Below are positions 1 to 11,682 of a DNA stretch of 64,000 nucleotides, piece by piece. A program made the translations under genes and the position numbers. The stretch is from Chenopodium formosanum (lineage: Eukaryota; Streptophyta; Magnoliopsida; Caryophyllales; Amaranthaceae): assembly GCA_024500155.1 (NCBI GenBank), contig CM044869.1, positions 53,585,898 to 53,649,897 on the forward strand. Direction: 5' to 3'. Below the pieces are notes generated by a model. That model did not search any database and had not been told where the DNA came from. It worked only from the letters and a program-made list of their open reading frames with translations. Every line of letters starts with the position of its first letter. The first letter of the stretch is position 1.

Positions 1-484
1 GGGGCAAGTTGTTTGGGTCCAATTTAGTCCAATTGGGCCTAGTCATTAAATGATCCAATCAAAAGCCCAAGGTCAAGGTTCAACTCTCCAATTGTGCTAA
101 AGTCAAGATCAGTCAACAAGGCAAGTCAATTGGGCCAAGGCCCACTTCTCCCATATATGTAAAGGTATAAAAGCCATCAATATCACATTTGTACAAAAAA
201 ATATACACAAAGCCTCAAGCAATTAATTCTCTTGCATAGCTTTCTCTCTCTACACATTGTACTGACTTTAGCATCGGAGGGGCCTTCCTCGGCAACACCC
301 CCGAGGCTAGTTTACGTGTGTTTGCTGTGCAGGAAACCCTCGGCCCAGCATCACTTGGACCGAGCCCAGTCTTCACCACTTCATAGGACCTTCGGCGAGG
401 TCCCATTATTTTTACCCGGAACAATATATATATATATAAGCAACACAGTGCAATAATAACCCTGGACATTTATAGGGTGTTACA
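1..484 (+). mobile_element. LTR of a retrotransposon, 3' part (left end outside window)
   Basis: The segment has the layout of a plant LTR. A TATA box (TATAAAAG) lies at 166-173, followed by a CT-rich stretch, a block around 257-345 containing 'gcatcggagggg' and 'cccccgaggct' typical of R/U5 regions, and a terminus GGGTGTTACA ending at 484 with the expected CA. The reverse complement TGTAACACCC is a normal LTR start. No primer-binding site or coding region follows, so this is a solo LTR or the 3' LTR of an element lying left of the window. Short frames on both strands here match no known protein. Confidence 0.6.
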
Positions 485-3400
485 AAATCATTTGACAAAT
501 TTTAACATGCATTCTACTTTTTAATTATATTATCATGGCCTCTACTAATTATGTCATTTCAATTTAACGGTTCAATTTTTGTAATGTTTACTTGTATATG
601 TGCATACGTTTTAATGTTTAATTAACTACAAGCTTATACCGTGGATGGTTTCAATATTTATCTCTTGATAGTATTAATACTTTATATGTAATTGAATTTA
701 CAACTCATTTTCTTCAATTCAAAGGGTGGGAGAAGTACTGAAGTAGGGTTTGGTGTTTCATTCCTAACAAGATTAACAAGTTAAATATGCATGCAAGTGA
801 GTATTAATTCCTGTATGAGTAGATAGAAGTTAGTGCAAAAGGACAAGAGAGGTAAAGTAGCACATCAAAGAAATAAAAACCTTAAAATCTTCAAAAAAAA
901 TAAAAAATTACACCGTGCAAATATATAACAAGTAGGCTGGCCCCTTTTGCCCTCCCTAGAGTATGCATGATCATGATGAACCAAGTTAACTAAATTATAA
1001 ATATGATGAAATCTACCATTAACTTTTTTTATTTTATATATTTACATTGTTATGCTTTCTTTCTGGTACAAAAGTGCACTTATTGGATCCCATGGGATAC
1101 CCATCTGTACTGCAAATAATTAAATTATTTCAATCCATTCTAGACACTACAAAAAGCAATTCACCCCACCTCCTCCTACTCAATAAAGTTGTTCTTGATT
1201 GATTTGTGCTCCCTCTTTCCCTCCCTATTCATCAAACTATTATCAACTTAAAGTTTTAATTTTTTTTTTTTTTTTATAAAAATATCATGCAAGTATAAGT
1301 AATTGATTGTTAGCTAAACCAATATAAAATATATTCAATCCTATATTAGTTGTATCGGTTGCAATGTACACTGTACTCCGTGATAAGGTAGTTTGTTGGA
1401 AAACTAATAAAACACGCCCAAATCCTTATACTTTTAAACATATACTCCATACTGTAACTGTGATTTAATATGTACTTAATTCATATATACATTGTAATGG
1501 TGGTGTATTAGAAAATCCAATCATAAAATATGGAATAAACATTATTGATTGTAACATTTTTGTTTATGAATATTAGAAAATCCAATTCTTAAAACAAAGA
1601 GATGCATGTCTTAGACTCTTAGTAGGCAAAGGTTGAAGTAGCTACGATGGTTGAGGAGGTCAGATTAAGGGAGCCAGCCGCCATGCATGTAAAAAAAATA
1701 CGGCCCTACTCAAGGAATATCTCATCTATCTATCTGCAAACAAAAACATGCATAATAATATATACCCAAGTTTTAACTAATTTAAGATCCTCCCTTAAAT
1801 ATTTATATCTGGCCGCCGGTATATATTATATGTATTTTATAAAAATTATAATCTAAATATACTACTCCGTACTTGTATAATCTACAAACTAACCCTTTTA
1901 CTAATTTCATCAGCTAAAACTTTGGATTATACGTAGTATATATTTTTAATAATTATATACATACTACTGTATATATTGTTGGTATGTACTATGTAGGATT
2001 AATTTTTGTACTGAACGTATAAATAATATTAGCATGTGGGAGTAAACAGTTGAAACCTGGCAAAGTTTTCAGATCAATTTAATCACCTTTTCACTTGATC
2101 CAACATGCAATTTATACAATTGTCTTTGCTGTCATCTATGACCACTCCACTTTATTTCTCATTCTCATGCCCACCTTTCTTTTTCATTTTTAATTTGTGG
2201 GATTTAATTTAATATAATTTTTACTATATTTGTCCTTTTATTTGACAATGATATAAGTCATATAACTAATAGAAATTTAAAATACTAAGCTAGTACTATA
2301 CATATACTAATTTTATTTTCTCCTTAGTAATCTTATAATTCCCATGTTGTAGGAGAACTAAGCTAATACGTGGACATGACGACATGACCCACAATTAATT
2401 AATAAAAAATATGTTGAATTTCGTTAATGAGAGATTAAACAGTAAATTACGTGTAGTGACTATTAATACTTCGCCTCTTATCAATTACCTAATAATAGTA
2501 TAGATAATTGACAAAGAGCTCCGAGAAAGATTGAGAATAGTTGGCCTAGGCTTTGACAGTGGTCGGCGTACATATATAGCATGATGTGTATGTACGACAC
2601 CAACCAATAATAATGATTAATGAACATCAAAGCTTAATCTAGGGAGATTAATACAACCTAACCACCCCCCCCCCCACCCCCCACCCTCTCTCTTAAAAAC
2701 AAAAAAAATTAAAAAGTTGTAATCTATAGTCAAAGCATAGTTAAAGTATCCCAAGAAAGAAGGTACAAAAAGAGAATCACAATTAGTACTAGCAATCAAG
2801 CTAGTCATGTCCTTTAGTTGATCAATAAGAAAGGCCAAAATGATAACTTTTTTTGAAGAAGAAGAGAATTAGTGAAAGGTTAACATCCATCTAATGTAAT
2901 GTTAGGTTTTTGTTTTTGCTAATAATCAATCAATTGAAGTAGGGTATAGCTTAAGACTTAATAAGAGTAAGCAAATCTAAACTAGAGTATCCCAAAAAAT
3001 ATGGGCAACTTCCCTTAAAATCACCTGAGAGTGGAGGCCCAATAAAGGCCCAGAAAATTGGAGGAGGTCTAGAGAGAGAAAGTTGAGTTCTAGAGAGAGA
3101 AAGAGAGGAATCACACAATTCACAAAAGGTCCTACCCTAACAAAGGTGCAGAACAAAGGAGAAAGGGCCAAAGGTAGATTGAAATGATTACTTGAACGGA
3201 GATTGGGCCCACCTAATAATCTTTCCAAATTAATTTATTTTAAAAATATATTTTTAATAAATTTGAAAAATTAAATTACTTGACTTGGGAAATGGGGCCC
3301 ATTACCCTTCCCTTACCCGGCCACCATTGTCTTTATGGATTGAATGATAAAAAGAGCACCTCACGTGGATTCTGAACCAAAGGGCCTGTCCAACCACAAT

Positions 3401-3825
3401 TTAAAGGATACCTCCCTGATTACCACCCCCCTCTCTATTTCATTTTTTTCAATTTCAGGAAATCTTTTTTTTTTTTTTTTTTTTTTTTTTGAATTATCAT
3501 TTTGTTAAAAAAAAAATCTTATTAATAAATTAAAAATTCCATGATTGGTCCCATTCATTCTTACTGTCTTGATGTCATTATATTTCATCCGGAAATATAT
3601 TTTCATGAATTTCTCGTACGAGTATAGGTCAATTTAGGTAATTTGTTCGATTTTATTGATATACAGTAAGGTAAGTTTTTTTGTTTTTTGTTTAAATGAT
3701 TTAATAGAAATTGAATTAATTGCAGGGAATTATATAACTCCATACCCAACAACAAATAAAGCAATTTCCTTTCTAAAATTTTTTGCTTTTTAAAGCTCAC
3801 CCTCCATAATTCCCACTCATTATCT
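485..3825. other. intergenic AT-rich DNA, includes distal promoter of the TCP gene
   Basis: No protein-like reading frame was found. The stretch holds poly-T runs (1259-1275, 3467-3490), a C-rich tract (2666-2684) and many short AT-rich segments. Two palindromic GGGCCC sites in TCP-type contexts (about 3204-3213 and 3294-3300) lie roughly 1 kb before the TCP start codon. Small open frames at 2617-2838 and 2977-3228 (minus) have no recognisable domain and biased low-complexity composition. Confidence 0.5.
3200..3300. promoter_or_regulatory. candidate class I TCP binding sites
   Basis: Two sites, 'tgggcccacc' near 3203-3212 and 'tggggccca' near 3292-3300, match the class I TCP core GTGGGNCC or its reverse complement in whole or part. 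They lie about 1 kb upstream of a gene that itself encodes a class I TCP protein, which would fit autoregulation. That is inference: the core is short and also occurs elsewhere in the window (near 7423 and 7700). Confidence 0.3.
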
Positions 3826-3858
3826 TTGCTCCTTAAAGCTTCCTCCCTTCCTTATCTC

Positions 3859-3861
<3 letters not shown>

Positions 3862-3894
<33 letters not shown>
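3862..3894 (+). repeat. (CT)n microsatellite in TCP 5' leader
   Basis: An uninterrupted CT dinucleotide run lies about 350 bp before the TCP start codon. Pyrimidine-rich tracts like this are common in plant core promoters and 5' UTRs. Confidence 0.9.
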
Positions 3895-3900
<6 letters not shown>

Positions 3901-4110
3901 TTCTCTCTCTTCAATTCTTCTTCCCTCCTTCCTTACCTTACCTCACTCACTCATCACCTCCAATTCTCGAACAAAACCACTTATTATGACATAGAAAGAG
4001 AAAGATATAAATATAATATTTTTTTATATTTATAATCTAAGAGATCCCATTAGTCCCACCATTTGTATAGGAATTATACTATAACCCCTTCTCTTCTTAT
4101 TAGGGTATTA

Positions 4111-4163
4111 CCCCCCCCCCCCCCCCCCCCCCCAAAACCAAAAAAAAAAAAAAAAAAAAAAAA
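4111..4163 (+). repeat. poly-C(23) followed by poly-A tract in TCP 5' leader
   Basis: Twenty-three consecutive C (4111-4133) are followed, after a short A/C linker, by a run of A to 4163, ending 77 bp before the TCP start codon. The template strand therefore carries G23. Long C/G homopolymers are rare in plant leaders and also prone to sequencing and length error. Confidence 0.9.
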
Positions 4164-4240
4164 GGTGTGTGTGAAGTTGGAGATAATCAAGAGTATTACT
4201 ACTACTTATCTTCATTTATACATCAACAAAAGAAAAAATA

Positions 4241-5593
4241 ATGGATGGAGATCATCATCATCCGCATCAACACCACCATCATCACGAATTCCACAACCAC
4301 CACCGGCCAAATTTCCCGTTCCAGTTATTAGAAAAGAAGGAGGAAGAAGCGTGTTCGAGTTCAACCCCATTTAATCCTTCTTTAGCCATAGCTCCCTCGG
4401 GTGGTTCAGGCCCCGGCCTGTCTACTTCAGCTGGGCCTCCCCAGGCCCAGCCCCCTGTTGGAGGTGGGGAATCGTCTTCGGGGCCGAACTCTAAAAAAGC
4501 GGCCCCAAAACGAACCTCCACCAAGGATCGTCACACGAAAGTAGACGGGCGGGGCCGTAGAATCCGGATGCCAGCGCTTTGCGCTGCCCGGGTTTTCCAG
4601 CTTACGAGGGAGCTAGGGCATAAGTCTGATGGCGAAACAATTGAATGGCTTCTACAACAAGCTGAACCAGCTGTTATTGCTGCTACTGGTACTGGTACTA
4701 TCCCCGCCAATTTTACTTCTCTAAACATTTCCCTCCGAAGTTCCGGGTCTTCTCTTTCCGTACCTTCGCAACTTCGATCCTCATCATCTTACTTCAGCCC
4801 CAATTTCACAACCGCGGCTTCGGCTTCTCGCCGTAACTTCTTTGCCGGCATTGGTTTATCTTCCGACACGTCACCCTCCTCCGCACTCCTCAATTTTCAA
4901 ACCGCTACTTTGAACTTAAATCCGGGGTTACTTCAGGCTAAGCAGGAATGTACGACTACTACGAGTTCGAGCCATCACCATCCACATCATAACAACAACA
5001 ACGCTGGTAGTCCAAGCAGTAATAACAACAGTCAGAATAATAGTAATAATAATAATAACAATCAGCTTGATCTTTCAGAGGCGGCCGACGAAGGCGGGGG
5101 AGGTAGGAAGAGGAGGCTAGAAGGCGAATACGGGGCGGCGGCAGCGGCGGGGGCAGGAGGGTATGGTCAAATACCGAATTTTTGGATGGTAACAAATGGT
5201 GGTAATCAAGGTGCAGCAGCTGTAATGAGTGGTGATCCAATATGGACAATTCCATCAGTGAATAATAGTGCAGGGTTGTATAGAGGGAGTGTTCCAAGTG
5301 GGTTACATTTCATGAATTTTGCTACTCCTATGGCACTATTGCCTAGTCAACAACTGGGCCCCCAAATGGGTTCGGGAGCCGGTAATAATAATAATAATAG
5401 TGGTGGTGGTGGAAGTGGTCATAATAATATGAGTCCTGGTGAGCAGGCTCATCATCTAGGCCTGCTCACTGGACTCAACCCTTATCGGAACATACAAGGA
5501 GGAGGAGGGATCTCCGACTCACAAGCGAGCGGGTCCCACTCCCATCATGGTGATGACCGACACGATACAACCAGTCATAGTCATCATTCTTGA
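4241..5593 (+). CDS. class I TCP transcription factor (TCP14/TCP15/TCP8 group-like), intronless
   Basis: Encodes 450 residues of a nuclear plant-specific DNA-binding regulator of cell proliferation and growth. The TCP bHLH-like domain is at about residues 93-152: basic region KDRHTKVDGRGRRIRMP (95-111), helix I ALCAARVFQLTRELG, loop with HKSDGETIEW, and helix II WLLQQAEPAV. The basic region is of class I (PCF) type, and the flank GTGTIPANFTSLNISLRSSG is the conserved class I extension. The C-terminal part has the FWMV, DPIWTIPS and LHFMNFATPMALLP patches seen in larger class I members. It also has long low-complexity stretches: His at 5-22, Asn around residues 250-275 and 380-390, Gly/Ala runs, and a His/Ser tail. 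The start was chosen because the frame opens here, the N-terminal composition fits, and upstream ATGs are in poor context. Assignment to one subgroup is uncertain; the TCP domain itself is unambiguous. Confidence 0.95.
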   Translation: MDGDHHHPHQHHHHHEFHNHHRPNFPFQLLEKKEEEACSSSTPFNPSLAIAPSGGSGPGLSTSAGPPQAQPPVGGGESSSGPNSKKAAPKRTSTKDRHTKVDGRGRRIRMPALCAARVFQLTRELGHKSDGETIEWLLQQAEPAVIAATGTGTIPANFTSLNISLRSSGSSLSVPSQLRSSSSYFSPNFTTAASASRRNFFAGIGLSSDTSPSSALLNFQTATLNLNPGLLQAKQECTTTTSSSHHHPHHNNNNAGSPSSNNNSQNNSNNNNNNQLDLSEAADEGGGGRKRRLEGEYGAAAAAGAGGYGQIPNFWMVTNGGNQGAAAVMSGDPIWTIPSVNNSAGLYRGSVPSGLHFMNFATPMALLPSQQLGPQMGSGAGNNNNNSGGGGSGHNNMSPGEQAHHLGLLTGLNPYRNIQGGGGISDSQASGSHSHHGDDRHDTTSHSHHS

Positions 5594-8500
5594 GAATTAA
5601 GGGCATACTATTTTTATTTTTTTTGTGATGATAAACAGCTCCAAGTATATCAACATTTTTAGCCACTACCAGTCTATTATCACTACTACTCCATTTCAAG
5701 CACCATCTATACAACAACAACAACCATCGCCGGGAAGAAGAAGAATTTGTGTAGCTATTAATTTGATGTGTAGCACACGTGAGGTTTGATTTTTGTTTTT
5801 TTTTGGAAATTAATTTGAGGTTTTGATTTTTTTTTTTTTTTTTAAAGTGTGATTAATATGATGAGAGGATTAATTAGGGTTTGATAAGAAGGCACAATAT
5901 TTTACATTTGGCCTTTTAATTTTTATTTTTTTCCCCTTGGTTGTGAGTGATTATGCTTTAATTTTTTTTAGTAATTAAATTATAATTTTTATATTTTGCC
6001 CAAGGGAAAAATTAATCATCTATCTCCTTAATTTATGTTTGATTTTTTTTAACTTTCCTTTTGGTCCCTCCATAACCAAAATAGTCATCATTGTTTGTGC
6101 AATTCTTTCTAAAGGAAAACTTTGTAATTTTTGGGTTTTTATTAATTTGATGAAGATGACATATCTCCAATTATGCCTCTTTCCAAGCTAGGGTTGGTAT
6201 TCCATTTGCTGAATAGAGCTAATTCCAATCCAAGAACCCTTAAATTTATCAATAAATTTACAATCCCCAAAGTACCCCTTCATTGCTCCAAAAACGAATT
6301 TAGTATTGCGTATTTACGTATCAATTATTTGACTTCAAGTATCATATATTGTTCTATATTATCCTATCATTTAACTAGCTTAGCTTTTTACGTTGCGTTA
6401 CATTACTATTGTTGAAGTCTTTATTTGGTAGATCGAAAATAATTATCATAAATGTATTAGTACATGTTACTTTGTTAGTTTTAGACATTAATGCATTAAC
6501 TAGCATATTTCGATTTATAAGTTTTTCTAAATAACCAAACAAAAATGTTACTTCTAAGAAGAAACATAATGAGCGTTAATTTTTTGAATTCTAAAATATT
6601 ACAGTACAAAGCATGTCACTTTCTACATTTAATAAATTAAAATTTAAATTTTCCGTTGTATGTACAACTGTATCACTATACATATCCGTAGTATGATAAT
6701 AACCTTCCTTATTAATTCCACCGTCTACATTAATACATTTATGAAGATGTACGAGTTTAGAATAAAAAGTAGTTTTGATACATTGTAAAGTTGTACCAAG
6801 TCTACATTTCTTCCTATACATATTGGTTGATCAAAAAAGTTTGACCAATAGTCTACAAAAAGTTGTGTATTAACAACCTCCGATCCTTTGAACAAATATA
6901 AATGGTTTTTTGAGTTTGCCTTAGCTTCTACTACATCAGAATCCGACTCAAATTATTGCACACCTAGCTTAAAACGAGTCTTCCAATAAGAAATTTATGT
7001 ATTTAGTGAGACTCAAATAAATACTACCTCTGTTACATATTAGTTGCAACTTTGGAATATTTTATCTCTCACAAATAATCCCCAAAGTTGCAACTAATAT
7101 GTAACGGAGGTAGTATAAATGTTGTGAGTCTTGTAACTCTCTTTATAATATACTTATGTATAATCTTAAATGTACGGTACACGCAACGAAGGCTCGGTAT
7201 AGTTCAGAAACTTGGCCCATTATGAACCCCCTTATAGGGAGTATTATTAAGGTAAAACAATCATGAACAGTAACTTATCGTTGTCAAAAATTACTGCATG
7301 CTCTAAAAATCATGTGTGATATTTAGTGAATTTACAGTTAAAATGAATCACACGTTTACAATTACAGCTAGTCTATGATGAAAATGAGAGAGAAAAAAGG
7401 GTAAAAAAGAGAGAAAAGGTGGGGCCCACAACCTTATCAGTTCCAGGTATTGCTCAGGTGGTGAGACCCAGCTTGCTGGTCATTGCCTAAACCAATGTAC
7501 ATTGTCACTGACAAACAGGTGGATCATTCTTTCACCCTTTTTATTAATTCCTTCGCCTTTTTTAAAAATATAAATTAAAAAAATTAGTTAAAAAAAGGAA
7601 AAGAAATTTACTTTTTGGTTATTTTTTGAAAAAAATATGATTTGGGTTTTGCTGGCACAATTAGATATCAATGGTGGGTTTATAAATAACCCTACTTTGG
7701 TGGGCCCTTTATACATTGATCTATCTATACCATCAATTTTGTGGGCCATGTATTGATGGGCTCACTGAATGATTGGGTTGGGGTCACTCTGGTAAAATAC
7801 TACTGCATTTTATGTAACATAATCTAAAGCTCCCTTAAAAAATCAAATAGTAAAATAAGATAAAGCTATGTAACACTATTACAATTTCACTTTATTGTTT
7901 TTGTATGAAGTTGGCAACTTGAGTGTTATCCTTTACAGAGAAAAATTGCATTATTGGGTTTGAAATCTATCTGATGCAGATAGAAAGCCAACTCATAAAT
8001 TTTTATTATTTATTTTCTTTTGGAAATATGAAAAAATAACACATGTATTGTGGGTTTGAATAATTTTATCTTGCATGATAATTTTTGAGAAATAATAATG
8101 TTAAAACAAATGCTAAATGATAAAAATATAGTTGTCTTCATGTCCTTCACCAATTATAGGGTGTGCTCATTTATGTTATGTAGAGTCCACATGTAGGTTG
8201 TAGTTTTTTGGTGTCCTTGAGCTTGATGTTAGTGATGCATATAAGTGATGTTATGTACTCAAAGTCTCAAACTATAGTATTACATTTACAAGACAGTTTG
8301 TATATGGAGTAATGATTTTTCGAAATTTTCTGCATATATAATAATTGAATAGTACAATTTTTATGTGACATTACTAACATAGTTATTTTTTGGTATTATG
8401 AAATATGTGTGAAAGAAGTTATTAGACGTAAAAACTGATGTATTCTATCTCAATTTTTATATACAACTCTTGTTAGGTAAAGAAAAATACCTATTGTTAG

Positions 8501-9065
8501 AAGAATATTTCATTACCCAAAAACCTAAATGAAATGAGAATCTTTAACACAACTTGCCAAATGCCAAGTTGAATAATAACAATAAAATTAATTAAGCCAA
8601 GAAACAACATAATTTTATTGTGCAATTTAAACTTGTTATATTATTGAATCGATCTAGCTTAGAATTCAGTTTGAACAAAAATAATTCTTATTAAGCTAAG
8701 TTTAAAAAGAGCATTATTATTAAAGATCAAGCTAGCTTAGGCAAGCTCAAAGTTGGTAACATTAAATCAAATTAAGCTAGTTTAATCATCTGGCCCAGTG
8801 ATCATTCCTATTTAGAAGTTGGTTTTGTTAAAAGGAAGTTATGATTTTTAATGAATACCAAGTATATAAATTCAAGTCAAGTACAATAATATAGTTCAAT
8901 TTGGAGTTTATTTGAACGATACACTACCTTTTTAACGTATTCTTTATTTATGTATACGTAAATACTACTTTTTGTACGCATAGTCTTCTAGCTCTTGAGA
9001 AAGGGATCAAGAATATTCACATCAAAGGTGATAATCTGCTAATCATTAACTCAGTTATAGGTACT
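5594..9065. other. intergenic AT-rich DNA downstream of TCP gene
   Basis: The first few hundred bases are probably the TCP 3' UTR (T-rich). Apart from one short MITE (7022-7115) I see no genes or RNA genes. The frame at 6591-6821 (minus) shows no domain and is probably chance. Confidence 0.5.
7022..7115. mobile_element. short Stowaway-like MITE (near-perfect hairpin, TA flanks)
   Basis: Inverted arms begin TACTACCTCTGTTAC and end GTAACGGAGGTAGTA, each continuing into AGTTGCAACTTTGG or its complement. The arms cover almost the whole 94 bp around a loop of about 25 bp. A related copy with the loop in the opposite orientation lies at 30067-30162. Confidence 0.8.
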
Positions 9066-9262
9066 TGGGGTATGTTCTGATTTCCTGAAAACAAATGAGC
9101 TGAACTTAACTGAACTGATTAAAGCTGAACTTAATTGAACTGATTGAAGCTGAACTGAACCGAGCTGAAATGATTTGTTTATAAGAGAAGGAAATTAGGA
9201 ACTGGACAGGATTGAAATGAAATGATTGGAGTTAAACTAAACTGAACTGAACTGAAAAACTA
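9066..9262. repeat. CTGAA-repeat element, decayed copy
   Basis: A run of (A)CTGAA units mixed with TGATTG/GAGCTGAA is the signature interior of the Tourist-like family found better preserved at 13672-13933. Terminal repeats are hard to define in this copy. Confidence 0.55.
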
Positions 9263-9549
9263 ATAGTGGTCACTGCTTTTATATTACTTGTATTAATGAT
9301 TGAAGTAAATTTCAATTTAGTTAATTTCCAATATCATATTCCAATATTGCGTTACTAAACTGAAATTTACTTTTAAATGAAATTTTGTTAATACTTTATA
9401 TATGAAGGAAAGCTTAGGAGTAGGGCATTCCCTTACTTTAAGAATATTCACATTGTGACTTAAAGGTCATGAGTCACGAGTTCAAACTCCACTAACTAGA
9501 AAATGTTTGGGAGTAAGAGGATAAGGGGATTACCTTACCTCCCCCTCAA

Positions 9550-10275
9550 TAGACCTGGCAATCCTGACCCGACCCGAATGACTCGACCCGTAACCTGAAG
9601 TTGACCCGAAATCATTGACCCGAAAATGACCCGAACTCGAACTAACCCGACCCGACCTGAACCCTACCCGAAATGGAGTTGACCCAAACATGACCCGATG
9701 ATCCGAAGTGACCCGACTCGAATGACCTGACCCGAAATTGACCCGAAACCCGAACTTGACCGACCCGAAGTGACCCGACCCAATTTTAACCCGAATCAAC
9801 CCGACCCGAATTGACCCGAATAATAAGAGAATAGGATGAAATGGTTAATTACTTGTTTTAAGGCTTCTTTATTTTCTAAGTAATAGGTACTCACGATTTT
9901 TTTTATTTTTTTTTTTAACGATTTTACTTTATTTTCCAACTATTTTTTTTAAGTGAATTTATTTTGGTGACACAACACAAACTTGAACCGAATAGACCCG
10001 ACCCGAGTTGACTCAACCGAAATTGACCTGACTCGAAAATGACCCGAAAATTGATCCTAAATATTGATCCGACCCGAAAAGACTCGACCCGAATTGACCC
10101 GACCCGAACTTAACCCGACCCGAACTTGACCTGACCCGAACTTGACCCGAAGTGCTGACCTGAATTTGACCCGAAACCCGAGTCGACCGACTCGACCCGA
10201 ACCCGACCCGAACATTTGCTGACCCGAACTTGACCCGACCCGAACCCGACCCGAATGACCTGTTTGCCAGGTCTA
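9550..10275 (+). mobile_element. non-autonomous hAT-like element with GACCCGAA repeats (copy 1)
   Basis: The termini are inverted (TAGACCTGGCAA at left, TTGCCAGGTCTA at right). The element is flanked by an exact 8-bp duplication CCCCTCAA (9542-9549 and 10276-10283), the hallmark of hAT insertion. The interior is two blocks of degenerate GACCCGAA octamers around an AT-rich core (about 9830-9985). Frames across it give only Gly/Ser/Arg-rich artefact peptides; no transposase is present. Confidence 0.85.
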
Positions 10276-10283
10276 CCCCTCAA

Positions 10284-10684
10284 CTCTCAAGAGTTGACCT
10301 GCAAAGCTAATAAAAAAAAAAAGAAAATTAATGTCAAAAATCAACTATCAACCAGTCAGCATAATTTTTGACATTGAAAATCTAAACTGCAGATGAAGCA
10401 GAAGTAGGCAAAACACTCAAGCTAACTAAACTAAGGCAAATACTTAACCAGAAGTTTGTTATATTTAAATCAAAATTTAGCGGTTTGCATAATGATGATA
10501 AAATTTACAAGATATATACTGTAGTATATTGGAATGTAAAAGAAAGAGACTTAAAATTATTATTTTTTTTTTTAAAAAAAAAAGTAAGTTAAGATTTATG
10601 AGACTTAGAAACAATGCATTTAGCTAAAAATATACTTCATAATTATTTTAAATCTCTAAATATAACTTAATTAATACTCCCTCC
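10284..10684. other. spacer between the inverted pair of hAT-like elements
   Basis: AT-rich and without coding signal. The last ten bases (from 10675) are the left terminus of a Stowaway-like MITE that was split by the next element. Confidence 0.5.
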
Positions 10685-11682
10685 TAGACCTGGCAAACAG
10701 GTCATTCGGGTCGGGTTCGGGTCGGGGTCGGGTCAAGTTCGGGTCAACAAATGTTCGGGTCGGGTTCGGGTCGACTCGGGTTTCGGGTCAAATTCAGGTC
10801 AGCACTTCGGGTCAAGTTCGGGTCGGGTCAATTCGGGTCGAGTCTTTTCGGGTCGGGTCAATATTTAGGATCAATTTTCGGGCCAATTTCGAGTCGGGTC
10901 AATTTCGGTCGAGTCAACTCGGGTCGGGTCTATTCGGGTCAAGTTTGTGTTGGGTCACCAATATAAATTCACTTAAAAAAAAATAGTTGGAAAATAAAGT
11001 AAAATCGTTAAAAAAAAAAAAAAAATCGTGAGTACCTATTACTTAGAAAATAAAGAAGCCTTAAAACAAGTAATTAACCATTTCATCCTATTCTCTTATT
11101 ATTCGGGTCAATTCGGGTCGGGTTGATTGGGGTCAATCAATTCGGGTTAAAATTGGGTCGGGCCACTTCGGGTTTCGGGTCAATTTCGGGTCAGGTCATT
11201 CGAGTCGGGTCACTTCGGGTCATCGGGTCATGTTCGGGTTAACTCCATTTCGGGTCGGGTTCAGGTCGGGTCGGGTTAGTTCGAGTTCGGGTCATTTTCG
11301 GGTCAATGATTTCAGGTCAACTTCAGGTTACGGGTCGGGTTATTCAGGTCGGGTCAATCGGGTCGGGTCAGGATTGCCAGGTCTACTCCCTCCGTGTTTT
11401 TTTTAAGTGACACACTTTCCTTAAATGGCCGTTTTTTTTAAGTGACACACTTCCTCTTTTAGAAATTCCTTACATTTTAATAATATATATTCACCCCACT
11501 ATCTCTTACTTTATCATTTCTCACTCCTTTTATGGTCCCCATTTCCTCTCATATTCTTTTACTTTATCATTTCTCACTCCTCCAACCTACCCCACTAACA
11601 TCTTATTTTATTAAAGTCAATAAAATCTCCTAAAACTACGTGTCGGTCAAAGTGTGTCACTTAAAAAAACACGGAGGAAGTA
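10675..11682. mobile_element. Stowaway-like MITE interrupted by a hAT-like element
   Basis: The left terminus TACTCCCTCC lies at 10675-10684 and, after the duplicated target, continues at 11386 as CTCCCTCCGTGTTTT followed by AAGTGACACACTTTCC. The right end reads GTGTGTCACTTAAAAAAACA then CGGAGGAAGTA, ending at 11682. Inverted ends and TA flanks fit Stowaway/Mariner-type MITEs. The original element was about 300 bp. Confidence 0.75.
10685..11385 (-). mobile_element. non-autonomous hAT-like element with GACCCGAA repeats (copy 2, inverted)
   Basis: This is the reverse-complement relative of the element at 9550-10275, with the same TAGACCTGGCAA termini and the same AT-rich core (about 10955-11100). 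It is flanked by its own exact 8-bp duplication CTCCCTCC (10677-10684 and 11386-11393). Because the duplications differ, the two copies inserted independently rather than arising by a local inverted duplication. Inserted in the terminus of a Stowaway-like MITE. Confidence 0.85.

Noticed and set aside
4063..4374. Frame overlapping the TCP start, with poly-Pro and poly-Lys
   Set aside because: It runs through the C and A homopolymers of the 5' leader and is out of frame with the clear TCP protein.
4282..5297. Several antisense frames across the TCP gene
   Set aside because: They are shadows caused by its biased codon and trinucleotide-repeat composition; no domain.
9530..9799. Open frame encoding a Gly/Ser/Arg/Phe-rich peptide
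   Set aside because: It is the translation of the GACCCGAA repeats of a hAT-like element; the same effect appears at 10751-10966.
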